DNA from: Chryseobacterium gregarium DSM 19109
GTDB lineage: Bacteria; Bacteroidota; Bacteroidia; Flavobacteriales; Weeksellaceae
Length of the DNA: 64,000 nt
Direction of reading: 5' to 3'
NCBI RefSeq assembly: GCF_000430845.1
Contig: NZ_AUMU01000010.1
Coordinates: 124,001-188,000, forward strand
The notes beneath the pieces are model-generated. The model was not told the origin of the DNA, ran no database searches, and saw only the letters and a program-made list of their open reading frames with translations. The position numbers and the translations under genes are program-made. Shown piece by piece: positions 1-8,419 of the stretch; within the stretch, counting starts at the first letter, position 1, and every line of letters starts with the position of its first letter.

Positions 1-1389
1 TTCCTGATAATTTTCATGGCCTTTCCCGGCTACCAGAACAATATCCTTCGGTTCTGCAAACTTTATTGCCATTTTTATGGCTTCTTTCCTGTCCGGGATT
101 GAAGTGTACTTGCTGAAATACTGAGGTTCAACACCGGCTTCTATTTCCCTGATAATCTGTGCCGGATCCTCCGTCCTCGGGTTGTCTGAGGTAATGATGG
201 CCAGTGTTGATTTTTTGCTGGCAATATTGCCCATTTCAGGCCTCTTGGCATGGTCCCTGTCGCCTCCGCAGCCAAAAACAGTGATCAGTCTTTCATTTTT
301 TGTCCGGATATCATTAATGCTGTCCAGAATATTTTCCAGTGCATCCGGCGTATGTGCATAATCTACAATGAAGAAAATCCCGCCGTCTGACTTAAAGGTT
401 TCAAACCTTCCGGAAACTCTTTTCAGCCTGCTGATCGCCTGAAGGATTTCTTCCTGTTCAAAGCCCAGCTCAGAAGCAATGCCGAAAACCAGCAATAGAT
501 TATAGACATTGAATTTCCCGGTTAGCGTGGTCCAGAATTCTTTTCCGTTGAAGTTCAGCAGCATTCCGTTGAAATCAACTTCCAGAAGTTTCCCGTGGTA
601 ATCTGCCATCGTTTTCAAAGCATAAGACTTTTTCGTTGCCTTAGTGTTCTGGAGCATGACCGTACCGTTTTTATCATCGATGTTTGTCAGGGCAACCGCA
701 TTTTCATTCAAGCCGTCAAAAAACCTTTTCTTGGTCTTTAAATACTCATCAAAGGTTTTGTGGTAATCCAGGTGGTCATGGGTAAGGTTGGTAAAACCTG
801 CTATTTTAAAATGAAGCCCTTCGATTCTGTTCTGCGCGATTCCGTGGGAACTTACTTCCATGAAAGCAAAGTCACAGCTTTCTTCAACAGCCTGAGCTAA
901 AATTTTATTAATCGTAATCACATCCGGCGTGGTGTGGGTGGCAGGAATTACCTGATCTCCGATCCGGATTTCAACGGTAGACAATAGAACAGACTCATAA
1001 CCTAAATTTTTGAAAACATCGAAAAGCAAAGTGGAAACAGAAGTCTTTCCATTAGTTCCCGTAACCCCGATTAAATGAAGTTTTTCGGAAGGGTTCCCAT
1101 AAAAATTAGAAGCTAACTGCCCTAAGGTTTTTGAAGAATCTTTTACTTTGATATACGTGATATTTTCATCCTGAGTTTTGGGAAATTCTTCGCAGACGAT
1201 TGTTTTTGCCCCTTTTTCAACAGAAGCCGGGATAAAAGAGTGTCCGTCCGAAACCGTTCCTTTCATCGCAATGTAAAGACAATTCTCTGTGACCTTTCTG
1301 CTGTCAAATACCAATTCTGAAACCTCACGGTTGTCATCGCCTTGAATTTCTAAGACCGGAATTCTTTTTAGTAGTTCTGTTAATACCAT
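1..1389 (-). CDS. murE: UDP-N-acetylmuramoyl-tripeptide ligase MurE (3' end outside window)
   Basis: Adds meso-diaminopimelate to UDP-MurNAc-L-Ala-D-Glu in cytoplasmic peptidoglycan synthesis. The translated start runs MVLTELLKRIPVLEIQGDD. The ATP-binding loop GVTGTNGKTS lies near residue 110-120. A DNPR motif, the mark of meso-DAP rather than lysine specificity, is encoded near positions 176-200. A C-terminal GKGHENYQ motif lies at the window edge. 463 codons are visible; the family is about 485-490 residues, so only about 25 C-terminal residues are missing. The start at 1389 lies about 75 bases after the ftsI stop, fitting the dcw operon order. Confidence is high. Confidence 0.96.
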   Translation of the reverse strand, partial: MVLTELLKRIPVLEIQGDDNREVSELVFDSRKVTENCLYIAMKGTVSDGHSFIPASVEKGAKTIVCEEFPKTQDENITYIKVKDSSKTLGQLASNFYGNPSEKLHLIGVTGTNGKTSVSTLLFDVFKNLGYESVLLSTVEIRIGDQVIPATHTTPDVITINKILAQAVEESCDFAFMEVSSHGIAQNRIEGLHFKIAGFTNLTHDHLDYHKTFDEYLKTKKRFFDGLNENAVALTNIDDKNGTVMLQNTKATKKSYALKTMADYHGKLLEVDFNGMLLNFNGKEFWTTLTGKFNVYNLLLVFGIASELGFEQEEILQAISRLKRVSGRFETFKSDGGIFFIVDYAHTPDALENILDSINDIRTKNERLITVFGCGGDRDHAKRPEMGNIASKKSTLAIITSDNPRTEDPAQIIREIEAGVEPQYFSKYTSIPDRKEAIKMAIKFAEPKDIVLVAGKGHENYQE

Positions 1390-1464
1390 TTTTATATGGA
1401 TGGGATTTCTCCCGTTTATATTTTTATCAGGCAGGTTTCATGCTGCCATGTTTTCAACTTTATT

Positions 1465-3456
1465 TTAATTCTGCAGAGATAAATAAATTCTCTGGTTTTT
1501 ACTGATGACGGTGCCTTCCAAAGGAAACTGCTCTGTGATTCTTCCAACCCCTTTGAAATCCACACGGTATCCTAAGTTTTCCAGCTGCGGAATGACATTT
1601 TTCCCAATCAGCCCGACAACGCTTGGCATCTGTTTATTATTAACTGCTACTCTCACATTGGGTTCAACCATTTTGTTCAGGTTTACCTTTCTGTCAACAA
1701 GCATTTCTTTCTCAATATTCTGAGGGGTTTTGAGGAATGTTTTTCCTGCAATCTCTTTAAATACCGGTGCGGAAACAGTTCCTCCGTAAAATCCCTTTGC
1801 GGTATTTGGCTCGCTGATCATTACATAACAGGTATACTTCGGCTTGTCGGCAGGATAGAAGCCGGCAAACGATGCACGGTACTTCATAGGGCCCGGAAGC
1901 CAGTATTCAAACCTTGCAGTTCCTGTTTTTCCCGCCATTTTCAGGTTCGGGGTGAAAATGCTTTTCCCGGTCCCTTTTTCTACGGCTTTTGTCAGTGCGC
2001 TGGTCATCATCTTAATTGCCTTTTCTGATGCCATTTTATTCACCATGACTTCGGGTTTGGCAGTGTACATCAGCTTTCCGTCCTTCATGATCTTATCAAT
2101 GAATAAAGGCTTCAGCATTTTACCGCCATTCGCCACCCCGTTGTAGAATGAGGTTAACTGTAATAAGTTAATGTTTGATGAATATCCGTAGGCAATTGAC
2201 GCTAAAGTTGCGGCATTCCATCTTTTATTTTCAGGCGTTACGATTTTCGGTTTGGTGATTCCCGGAAGCTCGATGTCCATTTTGTCAAACAACTTCCACC
2301 GTTTCAGGTGGTCGAGGAAAATCTGAGGTTTCTCTGCATAATATTTTGTAATCAGTTTCGCGGTTCCTACGTTGCTGGATTTTGCCAGCACATCACTGAT
2401 GTCATAGGTACCGTGGCCGTGGCCGTCGGAAATTCTTTGCTTGGCATAGACCCAGACTCCGTTTCCTACGTCTACCGTGGTGTTTTCATCGATAAAACCG
2501 TCATCCATTGCCGCCAGGAGTGAAATGGTTTTGAATGTAGAGCCCGGCTCAATATTATCCTTTAAAGCATAGTTATAGGAATCTACAAAGTCTCCGTCAT
2601 CATTGCGTCTCAGGTTTACCAAGGCGCGTACTTTTCCGGTCTCCACCTCCATTACGATTACAGTTCCGTGCTTGGCTTCGAAATTGATCAGCTGTTTCTC
2701 CAGAGCCGAATGGGCGATGTCCTGAATCCTAAGGTCTAATGTGGTATAAACATCTTCGCCGTCCACCGGTTCTTTTACTTTCCAGTAATCAATCGGCTTC
2801 CATTGGGAGGAGTTGATCCTCTGTTCCAGTCTCTTCCCGTCGGTTCCCCTCAGGTATTTTGAAAAGGCGCCTTCGAGCCCTGAGCTGTATTCGCCGTTGT
2901 CCATCCCGATGGTTCCGGCTCCGATTTCCGAAGTGGCAAGTTCCCTCTTGTAATTCCTATCTACAATAAACCCTCCTTTATTTTTTCCTCTTTTAAAAAT
3001 CGGGAACTTTCTGATCCGGTCATACTGGTCAAAATCAAGGCCTTTTACCAGTGTGTAATACTGGTTTTTCTTTTTTCTCTGCTCGTCGAACTTCTTTCTG
3101 AATTCCGCCCGGGATTTTCCGAACATTTTGCTCAGGGAGTCGGTTAATGCCCCGATGTTGTTGGTATAAACGGTATCCTTCATGGTCTTGAAGTCAAGAT
3201 AGATATCATACCGCATAACGGTTGTTGCGAGAATGGAGCCGTCTGAAGCAAAGAGGTTTCCGCGGGCAGCCTTTAAGGTTGCTTCCCGGTAATTTTTATT
3301 GATGTAATCATCTTTAATCTCCTGCACATTGGTATTCTGAAGAATGACAATCCTCGCCAGGAACATCACAAACACGCACAAAGCCACCACTGCGAAGAGG
3401 TAGCCCCATTTTAGCGTATTCTTACGCTTGTTGTCGTATTCATTTGTTTTTTGCAT
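1465..3456 (-). CDS. ftsI: Penicillin-binding protein, FtsI-type transpeptidase with PASTA domain
   Basis: Septal peptidoglycan transpeptidase of the divisome, 663 residues. It has an N-terminal cytoplasmic tail, one membrane helix at about residues 18-39, a dimerisation domain to about 230, and a transpeptidase domain with the SxxK motif S306-TF-K309, the SxN-type motif SSN at 360-362 and KTGT at 510-513. A C-terminal PASTA domain (about 610-663, starting MPSVVGL) is typical of Bacteroidota FtsI/PBP. The start overlaps the end of the ftsL-like gene by 17 bases, implying translational coupling. Neighbours rsmH, ftsL and murE fix the identity. Confidence 0.95.
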   Translation of the reverse strand: MQKTNEYDNKRKNTLKWGYLFAVVALCVFVMFLARIVILQNTNVQEIKDDYINKNYREATLKAARGNLFASDGSILATTVMRYDIYLDFKTMKDTVYTNNIGALTDSLSKMFGKSRAEFRKKFDEQRKKKNQYYTLVKGLDFDQYDRIRKFPIFKRGKNKGGFIVDRNYKRELATSEIGAGTIGMDNGEYSSGLEGAFSKYLRGTDGKRLEQRINSSQWKPIDYWKVKEPVDGEDVYTTLDLRIQDIAHSALEKQLINFEAKHGTVIVMEVETGKVRALVNLRRNDDGDFVDSYNYALKDNIEPGSTFKTISLLAAMDDGFIDENTTVDVGNGVWVYAKQRISDGHGHGTYDISDVLAKSSNVGTAKLITKYYAEKPQIFLDHLKRWKLFDKMDIELPGITKPKIVTPENKRWNAATLASIAYGYSSNINLLQLTSFYNGVANGGKMLKPLFIDKIMKDGKLMYTAKPEVMVNKMASEKAIKMMTSALTKAVEKGTGKSIFTPNLKMAGKTGTARFEYWLPGPMKYRASFAGFYPADKPKYTCYVMISEPNTAKGFYGGTVSAPVFKEIAGKTFLKTPQNIEKEMLVDRKVNLNKMVEPNVRVAVNNKQMPSVVGLIGKNVIPQLENLGYRVDFKGVGRITEQFPLEGTVISKNQRIYLSLQN

Positions 3457-3805
3457 CTGTACTGTCCAGTTTGATTAGCAGTTTATGAGGATGGTTTTCC
3501 AGGGTCATCAGAGAGTCCCTCGCTACTTCTTTCCCCAATTGAGATTCCATTTTTACTTTGATCAGCTTACTTTGTGCGTAAGCGTTTCTTGATTTATATT
3601 CTTCGGTTTCTTCCTTTAACGCGTTGACGATTTCTATTTTTTTATTAACCAGATGGTTGCTGTAGATTATGGCCATCATCAGGACAAACAACAATAAAAA
3701 ATACTTGTAGTGTATTTTTACCTCATCACGATTCAGGAAATTGCCTTTTACAATATCTATAAAAGTTAATTTCTTCTGAGGGCGGTATGTTGTTCTTTTT
3801 GCCAA
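3440..3805 (-). CDS. ftsL: FtsL-like small division membrane protein
   Basis: 121-residue bitopic membrane protein: a basic N-terminus, one helix at about residues 36-54 (FLLLFVLMMAIIYS), then a short periplasmic coiled-coil-like segment. Sequence conservation in FtsL proteins is low, so the name rests mainly on size, topology and position between rsmH and ftsI, the usual FtsL slot. It overlaps ftsI by 17 bases. Its expected role is scaffolding the septal synthase with FtsB/FtsQ-type partners (inference). Confidence 0.8.
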   Translation of the reverse strand: MAKRTTYRPQKKLTFIDIVKGNFLNRDEVKIHYKYFLLLFVLMMAIIYSNHLVNKKIEIVNALKEETEEYKSRNAYAQSKLIKVKMESQLGKEVARDSLMTLENHPHKLLIKLDSTDAKNK

Positions 3806-3869
3806 TGTATTTTATAGTTGATGATTGATCAATAACAGGTACCATCGCCTGTCATGTATTGTTAATCAT

Positions 3870-4763
3870 TTATAGTTTTATTCCTGTTCTCATTTTTGCA
3901 CTTCTGGCTCTTGAGTTTTCTTTGATTTCCTTATCATCAGGAATGATCGCCTTACTTTTTACCAGCTCAAATGCTTTTTTATAATTTCCGTAAATGTCTC
4001 TTTCCGGTTCGCCCTCAAACATTCCGTTTTTCAAAAACCTTTTGACCAGCCGGTCTTCCAAAGAATGATAGGAAATAACTACCAGCCTGCCTTCCGGCTT
4101 TAAAATATTATAAGACTGAACCAGCATTTCCTTCAGAGCTTCAAGTTCCTGATTAACTTCAATTCTTATCGCCTGAAACAGCTGGGCGTAAAACTTGTTT
4201 ACCTTATGGGGCGGAAGATAATTGAATAGTTTTTTCAGATCTTCTGTGGTATTTATGCTTTTTATCTTTCTGTGGTACACAATATCCCTTGCCAGTTTCC
4301 TGGCTTCCCTCAGCTCGCCATAGTAATAAAAAATATCTGCAAGCTGTTCCTCATCATAATCATTGATTACTCTTTTGGCATCAAGCCCCTGCATAACGTT
4401 CATCCTCATATCCAGCGGTGCGTTGCTTCTCGTTGAAAAGCCTCGTTCTGCCTGATCGAACTGATGGGAAGAAACCCCTAAGTCTGCCAGGATGCCGTCT
4501 ACCTGTGAAATCCCGTGCATCAGTAAAGAATTCTCCAGAAACCTGAAGTTCTGGTTAATCAATGTAAATCTGGGATCTTCGATCGTATTTTTAAGAGCAT
4601 CCAGATCCTGATCAAAGCTGAACAGTCTTCCGTTGTCTGACAGCCTGCTAAGGATTTCCCTTGAGTGGCCTCCACCGCCAAAAGTACAGTCCACGTATGC
4701 TCCGTCCTGATTCGTCACCAAATCATCAACACTCTGTCTCAGCAAAACGGGGTTATGATACAT
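3870..4763 (-). CDS. rsmH: 16S rRNA (cytosine-1402 N4) methyltransferase RsmH
   Basis: SAM-dependent methyltransferase (MraW) that methylates N4 of C1402 in the 16S rRNA decoding centre. 297 residues, normal for the family. Visible motifs are the SAM-binding DCTFGGGGHS near residues 25-35, GILADLGVSSHQFD near 89-102, and the C-terminal LVVISYHSLEDRLVK. Second gene of the dcw cluster, 42 bases after mraZ. Confidence 0.97.
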   Translation of the reverse strand: MYHNPVLLRQSVDDLVTNQDGAYVDCTFGGGGHSREILSRLSDNGRLFSFDQDLDALKNTIEDPRFTLINQNFRFLENSLLMHGISQVDGILADLGVSSHQFDQAERGFSTRSNAPLDMRMNVMQGLDAKRVINDYDEEQLADIFYYYGELREARKLARDIVYHRKIKSINTTEDLKKLFNYLPPHKVNKFYAQLFQAIRIEVNQELEALKEMLVQSYNILKPEGRLVVISYHSLEDRLVKRFLKNGMFEGEPERDIYGNYKKAFELVKSKAIIPDDKEIKENSRARSAKMRTGIKL

Positions 4764-4805
4764 GTTAAATTGTGTTTTTTCTTATTTTATTAATATTCAG
4801 CGTTT

Positions 4806-5264
4806 TTATTCTTCATTAAATGCGCCCATTACGTCTTCCGCAAGACCGGCAAAATCTTCTTCATTGGTAGCAATAACCTTTTCATACGCTTCTTTATCCC
4901 AGATTTCAAATAATTCTCCTGCGCTGGTAATCACAATATCTTTCCGGAGATTTGAAAAATGAGTCAGATCCTTGGAAATCTGCAGTCTTCCTGCGCTATC
5001 CAGTTCTGCTATTTTTACTCCAGCCGTAAACATTCTGATGAAATCAGCATTTTTTTTAATGAATCTGTTCAGCTTATTAATCTTACCCATCACTTTATCC
5101 CATGCATGCATAGGATACACTTCAAGGCAGGGTTGGAACACGGATCTTTTAACTACAAATGCCCTGTCATCGCAGTCTTCCATCTGTTTGATCAGAGATG
5201 AAGGAACTTTTAAACGGCCTTTATCGTCAATTTTACACTCATATGTCCCAATGAAATTCTTCAT
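4806..5264 (-). CDS. mraZ: Transcriptional regulator / division protein MraZ
   Basis: DNA-binding protein with two AbrB-like SpoVT folds; represses its own dcw operon in other bacteria. I take the start at 5264 (MKNFIGTYECKIDDKGRLKV), giving 152 residues with the DxKGRL motif in the first repeat and DSAGRLQI in the second. A reading frame continues upstream to 5303, but a TAAATTTG promoter element lies at 5278-5271, inside that extension, and the shorter N-terminus matches E. coli MraZ. The leader would be only a few bases. TGGGN-type repeats at 5288-5312 suggest autoregulation. Confidence 0.95.
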   Translation of the reverse strand: MKNFIGTYECKIDDKGRLKVPSSLIKQMEDCDDRAFVVKRSVFQPCLEVYPMHAWDKVMGKINKLNRFIKKNADFIRMFTAGVKIAELDSAGRLQISKDLTHFSNLRKDIVITSAGELFEIWDKEAYEKVIATNEEDFAGLAEDVMGAFNEE

Positions 5265-5270
5265 TTGGGA

Positions 5271-5312
5271 CAAATTTATATAATAATTTCCAAAAGCTCC
5301 CACTTTTCCCCA
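5271..5312 (-). promoter_or_regulatory. mraZ promoter with MraZ-type operator repeats
   Basis: On the minus strand three pentamers recur every 10 bases: TGGGG (5312-5308), TGGGA (5302-5298) and a weaker TGGAA (5292-5288). They are followed by the -7 element TAAATTTG (5278-5271). TGGGN boxes separated by 5 nt are the known MraZ operator in E. coli. Here they cover the -33 region. Confidence 0.75.
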
Positions 5313-5506
5313 CTTTTTGCCTTAATGTTAATAAGTTTTATTATAAGATCATTTTATAAGGGTTAATAAATTGATCATGTGACCATTATAGAAGTTGTTA
5401 TTCAGGTCATAACAAAGAATTCAATAAAAAAGCAAAGAAAAAAGAGTTTGGTATGTTATTTTTATTTTAAATTAGGGTTATCAAAATATTTTTGAGGTTT
5501 AATTTG

Positions 5507-5514
5507 TATTTTTG
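5507..5514 (+). promoter_or_regulatory. -7 promoter element of the hydrolase gene
   Basis: TATTTTTG matches the Bacteroidota TAnnTTTG consensus. Transcription would begin near 5520, downstream of the first possible start codon at 5492. This supports translation from 5537. Confidence 0.55.
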
Positions 5515-5536
5515 CAAGGCTTTATTAAGGCATTAT

Positions 5537-6298
5537 ATGATATTTAGTACGAAAAAAGAAAAGAAATATACCTTTGTTGAGGCGGGAGAAGGACATCCAT
5601 TGGTGCTGCTGCACGGTTTAATGGGTGGTTTAAGTAATTTCGATAAGATGGTGGATTTTTTTTCTAACCGGGGATTCAAAGTATATGTTCCTCAGTTGCC
5701 GATCTACGATTTGCCGGTACTTAATACGAATCTGACAACAATTGCCAAATATATTATTAAGTTTTTAGAAAGTCATATTGAGGGTCCTGCTACCATAGTG
5801 GGGAATTCAATGGGAGGTCATGTGGGTCTTATTTTGACGCTGGCAAGACCGGATCTGGTTAATAACCTGGTGCTTACAGGAAGTTCGGGACTATACGAAA
5901 GGACTTTCGGTGACAGTTTTCCCAGAAAAAATGACCGTTCCTATATCAGAAAAAAAACAGAAGACGTTTTTTATGATCCTGCTGTCGCTACTGAGGACCT
6001 TGTTGATGAAGTTTTCGGGGTGGTAAATGACCGGATGAAGGGTATTAAAACGGTAATGCTGGCAAGAAGTGCCATCAAACACAATATGCTGCATGATTTG
6101 CCTAAAATTCTTACCCCGACATGTCTTATATGGGGTAAACAGGATAATGTAACGCCGCCTGAAGTAGCGGAAGACATGCATAAATTCATTCCGAACTCAG
6201 AACTGTTCTGGATCGATAAATGCGGGCACGCGGCAATGATGGAAAAGCCAGACGAATTCAATGAGATTCTTTACACCTGGGTAAAAGATAAAGTTTAA
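5537..6298 (+). CDS. Alpha/beta-fold hydrolase
   Basis: 253-residue cytoplasmic alpha/beta hydrolase. Visible parts are the oxyanion segment LLHGLMGG, the nucleophile elbow GNSMGG (Ser), a late acid in GKQDNVTP, and the catalytic His in CGHAAMME. The substrate cannot be told. The reading frame is open from 5492, but the promoter element at 5507-5514 and the usual N-terminus (MIFSTKKEKKYTFVEAG) favour 5537. A hairpin terminator follows at 6317-6341. It lies next to engB, as in many Flavobacteriia. Confidence 0.88.
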   Translation: MIFSTKKEKKYTFVEAGEGHPLVLLHGLMGGLSNFDKMVDFFSNRGFKVYVPQLPIYDLPVLNTNLTTIAKYIIKFLESHIEGPATIVGNSMGGHVGLILTLARPDLVNNLVLTGSSGLYERTFGDSFPRKNDRSYIRKKTEDVFYDPAVATEDLVDEVFGVVNDRMKGIKTVMLARSAIKHNMLHDLPKILTPTCLIWGKQDNVTPPEVAEDMHKFIPNSELFWIDKCGHAAMMEKPDEFNEILYTWVKDKV

Positions 6299-6316
6299 AT
6301 AAAAATTAATATAAAT

Positions 6317-6341
6317 AACCATTAAGAACTTCTTAATGGTT
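6317..6341 (+). terminator. Hairpin terminator after the hydrolase gene
   Basis: Arms AACCATTAAGA and TCTTAATGGTT form an 11-bp perfect stem with a 3-base loop, followed by TATTTTT. Confidence 0.75.
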
Positions 6342-6366
6342 TATTTTTCTAAACATATTTCAAAAA

Positions 6367-6990
6367 ATGGTTATTAAAACAGCAACGTTTGTCAAGAGCA
6401 GCGGAAGATGGCAGGACTGCCCTGAACCAGACCTTCCCGAGTATGCGTTTATCGGCAGATCAAATGTAGGAAAGTCTTCATTAATCAATGCGATGATGAA
6501 CCATAAGGACCTGGCCAAAACTTCAGGAACGCCCGGAAAAACGCAGCTTATCAATCATTTTTTAGTAAATGAGAACTGGTACCTTACCGATTTACCGGGA
6601 TATGGGTATGCCAAAGTTTCCAAATCCATCAGGAAAGACTTCGAGAAACTGATTACCAACTACATCCTGAACCGGAGAAACCTGGTGAACCTTTTTGTTC
6701 TGGTTGATTCAAGGCACAAGCCCCAGCTGATTGACCTGGAATTTATCCAGTGGTGCGGTGAAAGCGGAGTGCCGTTTTCTATTGTATTTACCAAAGCGGA
6801 TAAACTGAAGCCTAATATAGTAATCTCCAATGTGGAAGATTATAAAAAAGAACTGCACAAGACCTGGGAAGACCTTCCGGAGCTGTACGTAACGTCTGCT
6901 GAAAAAAAGGAAGGCGGCGACGAAATCCTGAAATTTATCCAGAAGACCAATGAATTCCTAACATTAAACCATGTGACTTTTGATGAGTAA
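6367..6990 (+). CDS. engB: Ribosome-biogenesis GTPase EngB (YsxC/YihA)
   Basis: GTPase needed for large ribosomal subunit assembly. 207 residues, the usual length. The G1 loop GRSNVGKSSLIN lies near residue 30, G3 is DLPGYGYA, G4 is TKAD and a G5-like TSAE follows. Its stop overlaps the start of the elaA-like gene, so the two are probably co-transcribed. Confidence 0.96.
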   Translation: MVIKTATFVKSSGRWQDCPEPDLPEYAFIGRSNVGKSSLINAMMNHKDLAKTSGTPGKTQLINHFLVNENWYLTDLPGYGYAKVSKSIRKDFEKLITNYILNRRNLVNLFVLVDSRHKPQLIDLEFIQWCGESGVPFSIVFTKADKLKPNIVISNVEDYKKELHKTWEDLPELYVTSAEKKEGGDEILKFIQKTNEFLTLNHVTFDE

Positions 6991-7432
6991 TATGGTCTGG
7001 AAGATTAAGTCTTTTGATGAATTTACCGTTCCCGAATTATATGCTGTCCTGAAAGCTAGAATTGATGTCTTTGTTGTGGAGCAGAACTGTCCGTATCCTG
7101 ATCTGGACGATTACGACCAGAAAGCGGTTCACCTCTGGGCGGAGGAAGATGGGGAAGTCCTGGCCAGCTGCCGGATTTTCAATAAAGGAGTCAAGTATAA
7201 TGAAGCTTCTATCGGAAGGGTTTTAACTACAGAACAAGCAAGGGGCAAAAGCCTCGGGAGACAGCTGATCCGATATGCAGTAGAAACGATTGAAAATCGT
7301 TTTCATACTTCTGAAATCAGGATCTCCGCACAGGATTACCTGCTGAAGTTCTACAGCGATTTCGGATTTGAAGATACGGGAAAAAAATATCTTGAAGATG
7401 ACATTCCGCACACGGAAATGCTTAGAACATAA
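6983..7432 (+). CDS. elaA: GNAT acetyltransferase, ElaA family
   Basis: 149-residue GCN5-related N-acetyltransferase. The ElaA signature is clear: LKARIDVFVVEQNCPYPDLD near the N-terminus, an acetyl-CoA loop region GRVLTTEQARGKSLGRQLI, and a C-terminal FYSDFGFEDTGKKYLEDDIPH. The substrate is unknown. I chose ATG 6983, which overlaps the engB stop by 8 bases; a TTG at 6980 is less likely. A terminator hairpin follows. Confidence 0.9.
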   Translation: MSNMVWKIKSFDEFTVPELYAVLKARIDVFVVEQNCPYPDLDDYDQKAVHLWAEEDGEVLASCRIFNKGVKYNEASIGRVLTTEQARGKSLGRQLIRYAVETIENRFHTSEIRISAQDYLLKFYSDFGFEDTGKKYLEDDIPHTEMLRT

Positions 7433-7439
7433 AGAAAAT

Positions 7440-7475
7440 AAAAGCGAAGACATGATGAATTCATTCTTCGCTTTT
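7440..7475. terminator. Bidirectional terminator
   Basis: AAAAGCGAAGA and TCTTCGCTTTT form an 11-bp stem, with A/T runs on both sides. It lies between the convergent elaA-like gene and the minus-strand operon ending at 7509. Confidence 0.75.
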
Positions 7476-7508
7476 TTAATGATATATATGGAGTGTTTTT
7501 TGTGGTTT

Positions 7509-8411
7509 TTAGTTTTTATCTGAAATAGCCTTTAAAATAATAGGTTCGAGATTAGATGGTAGGTCAGCAGATTTTATCTGATAGTTTTTGATCTTCATTT
7601 CTTTAAACCAATTTTCCCAGTATTCTTTGATCACGGCTTCTTCAAAAGGGTTTCCTTTTTCAGGATTGATACCGAGCACAATAACTTCAAGATTATTCAG
7701 GTTATCATTGGCTTTTACGAAACCATATCCATTTTTTTCCATGTCTGTCTTAAAATTGGAAGTCGTAAGGTTATTGGCTTTGATCAATTTACTGGTGAGA
7801 TAAGATGTTTTATAGGAATTCTTATTCTTTTCCTCAAATTTGGAATCTGCATGATACATATAGCCGTCGGTCAGGATGAAAAGGATATTCCTGCGGTCAT
7901 TTTTAATACAGTAATCCTTCACTTTGTTTTTAAAAAATTTCCAGATATCCGAACCTATATAATTTCCGTCTTTAATGGCTGACTGATAAATGTATGAGGG
8001 GATTTCAGCATATTTCTTTTCAACTGATGTAAAATAATCTTTGGAAGTATTTTTATCAAAGGAAACTTTAAGGTCTTTCGTAAACTGGTTGATTTTCGGG
8101 TCGGAAGGTTCCGGGTTGAAAAATACCTGCATCTGGTCGTCATAGGTAATGATCTTTTTTGATTTGAGATGATCAATAAATCCTTTTTGGATAGCTCTGA
8201 TGTATTCCATATCTCTCTGAAAATAGGGCATGGCAGGATTCGGATTGGTATCCGGGTCAATTCTGTCTGACAGGTCAATCAGAATACTGACATTGATGTT
8301 GTTTGAATCAACAATAACTGAATCCTTTTTTTTAGGATCTGTTTCATTCACTTTTTTATTACAACAAGACACTAAGCAAATCATAAAAAACAGGTAAAAT
8401 ATTTTTTTCAT
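7509..8411 (-). CDS. Lipoprotein with von Willebrand A-like fold, unknown function
   Basis: 300 residues. The N-terminus MKKIFYLFFMICLVSCC is a lipoprotein signal with the lipid cysteine at about residue 16. The body looks like a vWA-type Rossmann domain: NVSILIDLSDRID early (a MIDAS-like DLSDR instead of DxSxS) and NILFILTDGYMYHAD in the middle. Last gene of the ten-gene operon. The MIDAS-like motif is incomplete, so metal binding is uncertain. It may sense or bind a ligand at the envelope together with the upstream membrane protein (inference). Confidence 0.7.
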   Translation of the reverse strand: MKKIFYLFFMICLVSCCNKKVNETDPKKKDSVIVDSNNINVSILIDLSDRIDPDTNPNPAMPYFQRDMEYIRAIQKGFIDHLKSKKIITYDDQMQVFFNPEPSDPKINQFTKDLKVSFDKNTSKDYFTSVEKKYAEIPSYIYQSAIKDGNYIGSDIWKFFKNKVKDYCIKNDRRNILFILTDGYMYHADSKFEEKNKNSYKTSYLTSKLIKANNLTTSNFKTDMEKNGYGFVKANDNLNNLEVIVLGINPEKGNPFEEAVIKEYWENWFKEMKIKNYQIKSADLPSNLEPIILKAISDKN

Positions 8412-8419
8412 AATTCTGA

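Noticed and set aside
5492..5536. N-terminal extension of the hydrolase gene
   Set aside because: It overlaps a TATTTTTG promoter element, so it would not be transcribed.
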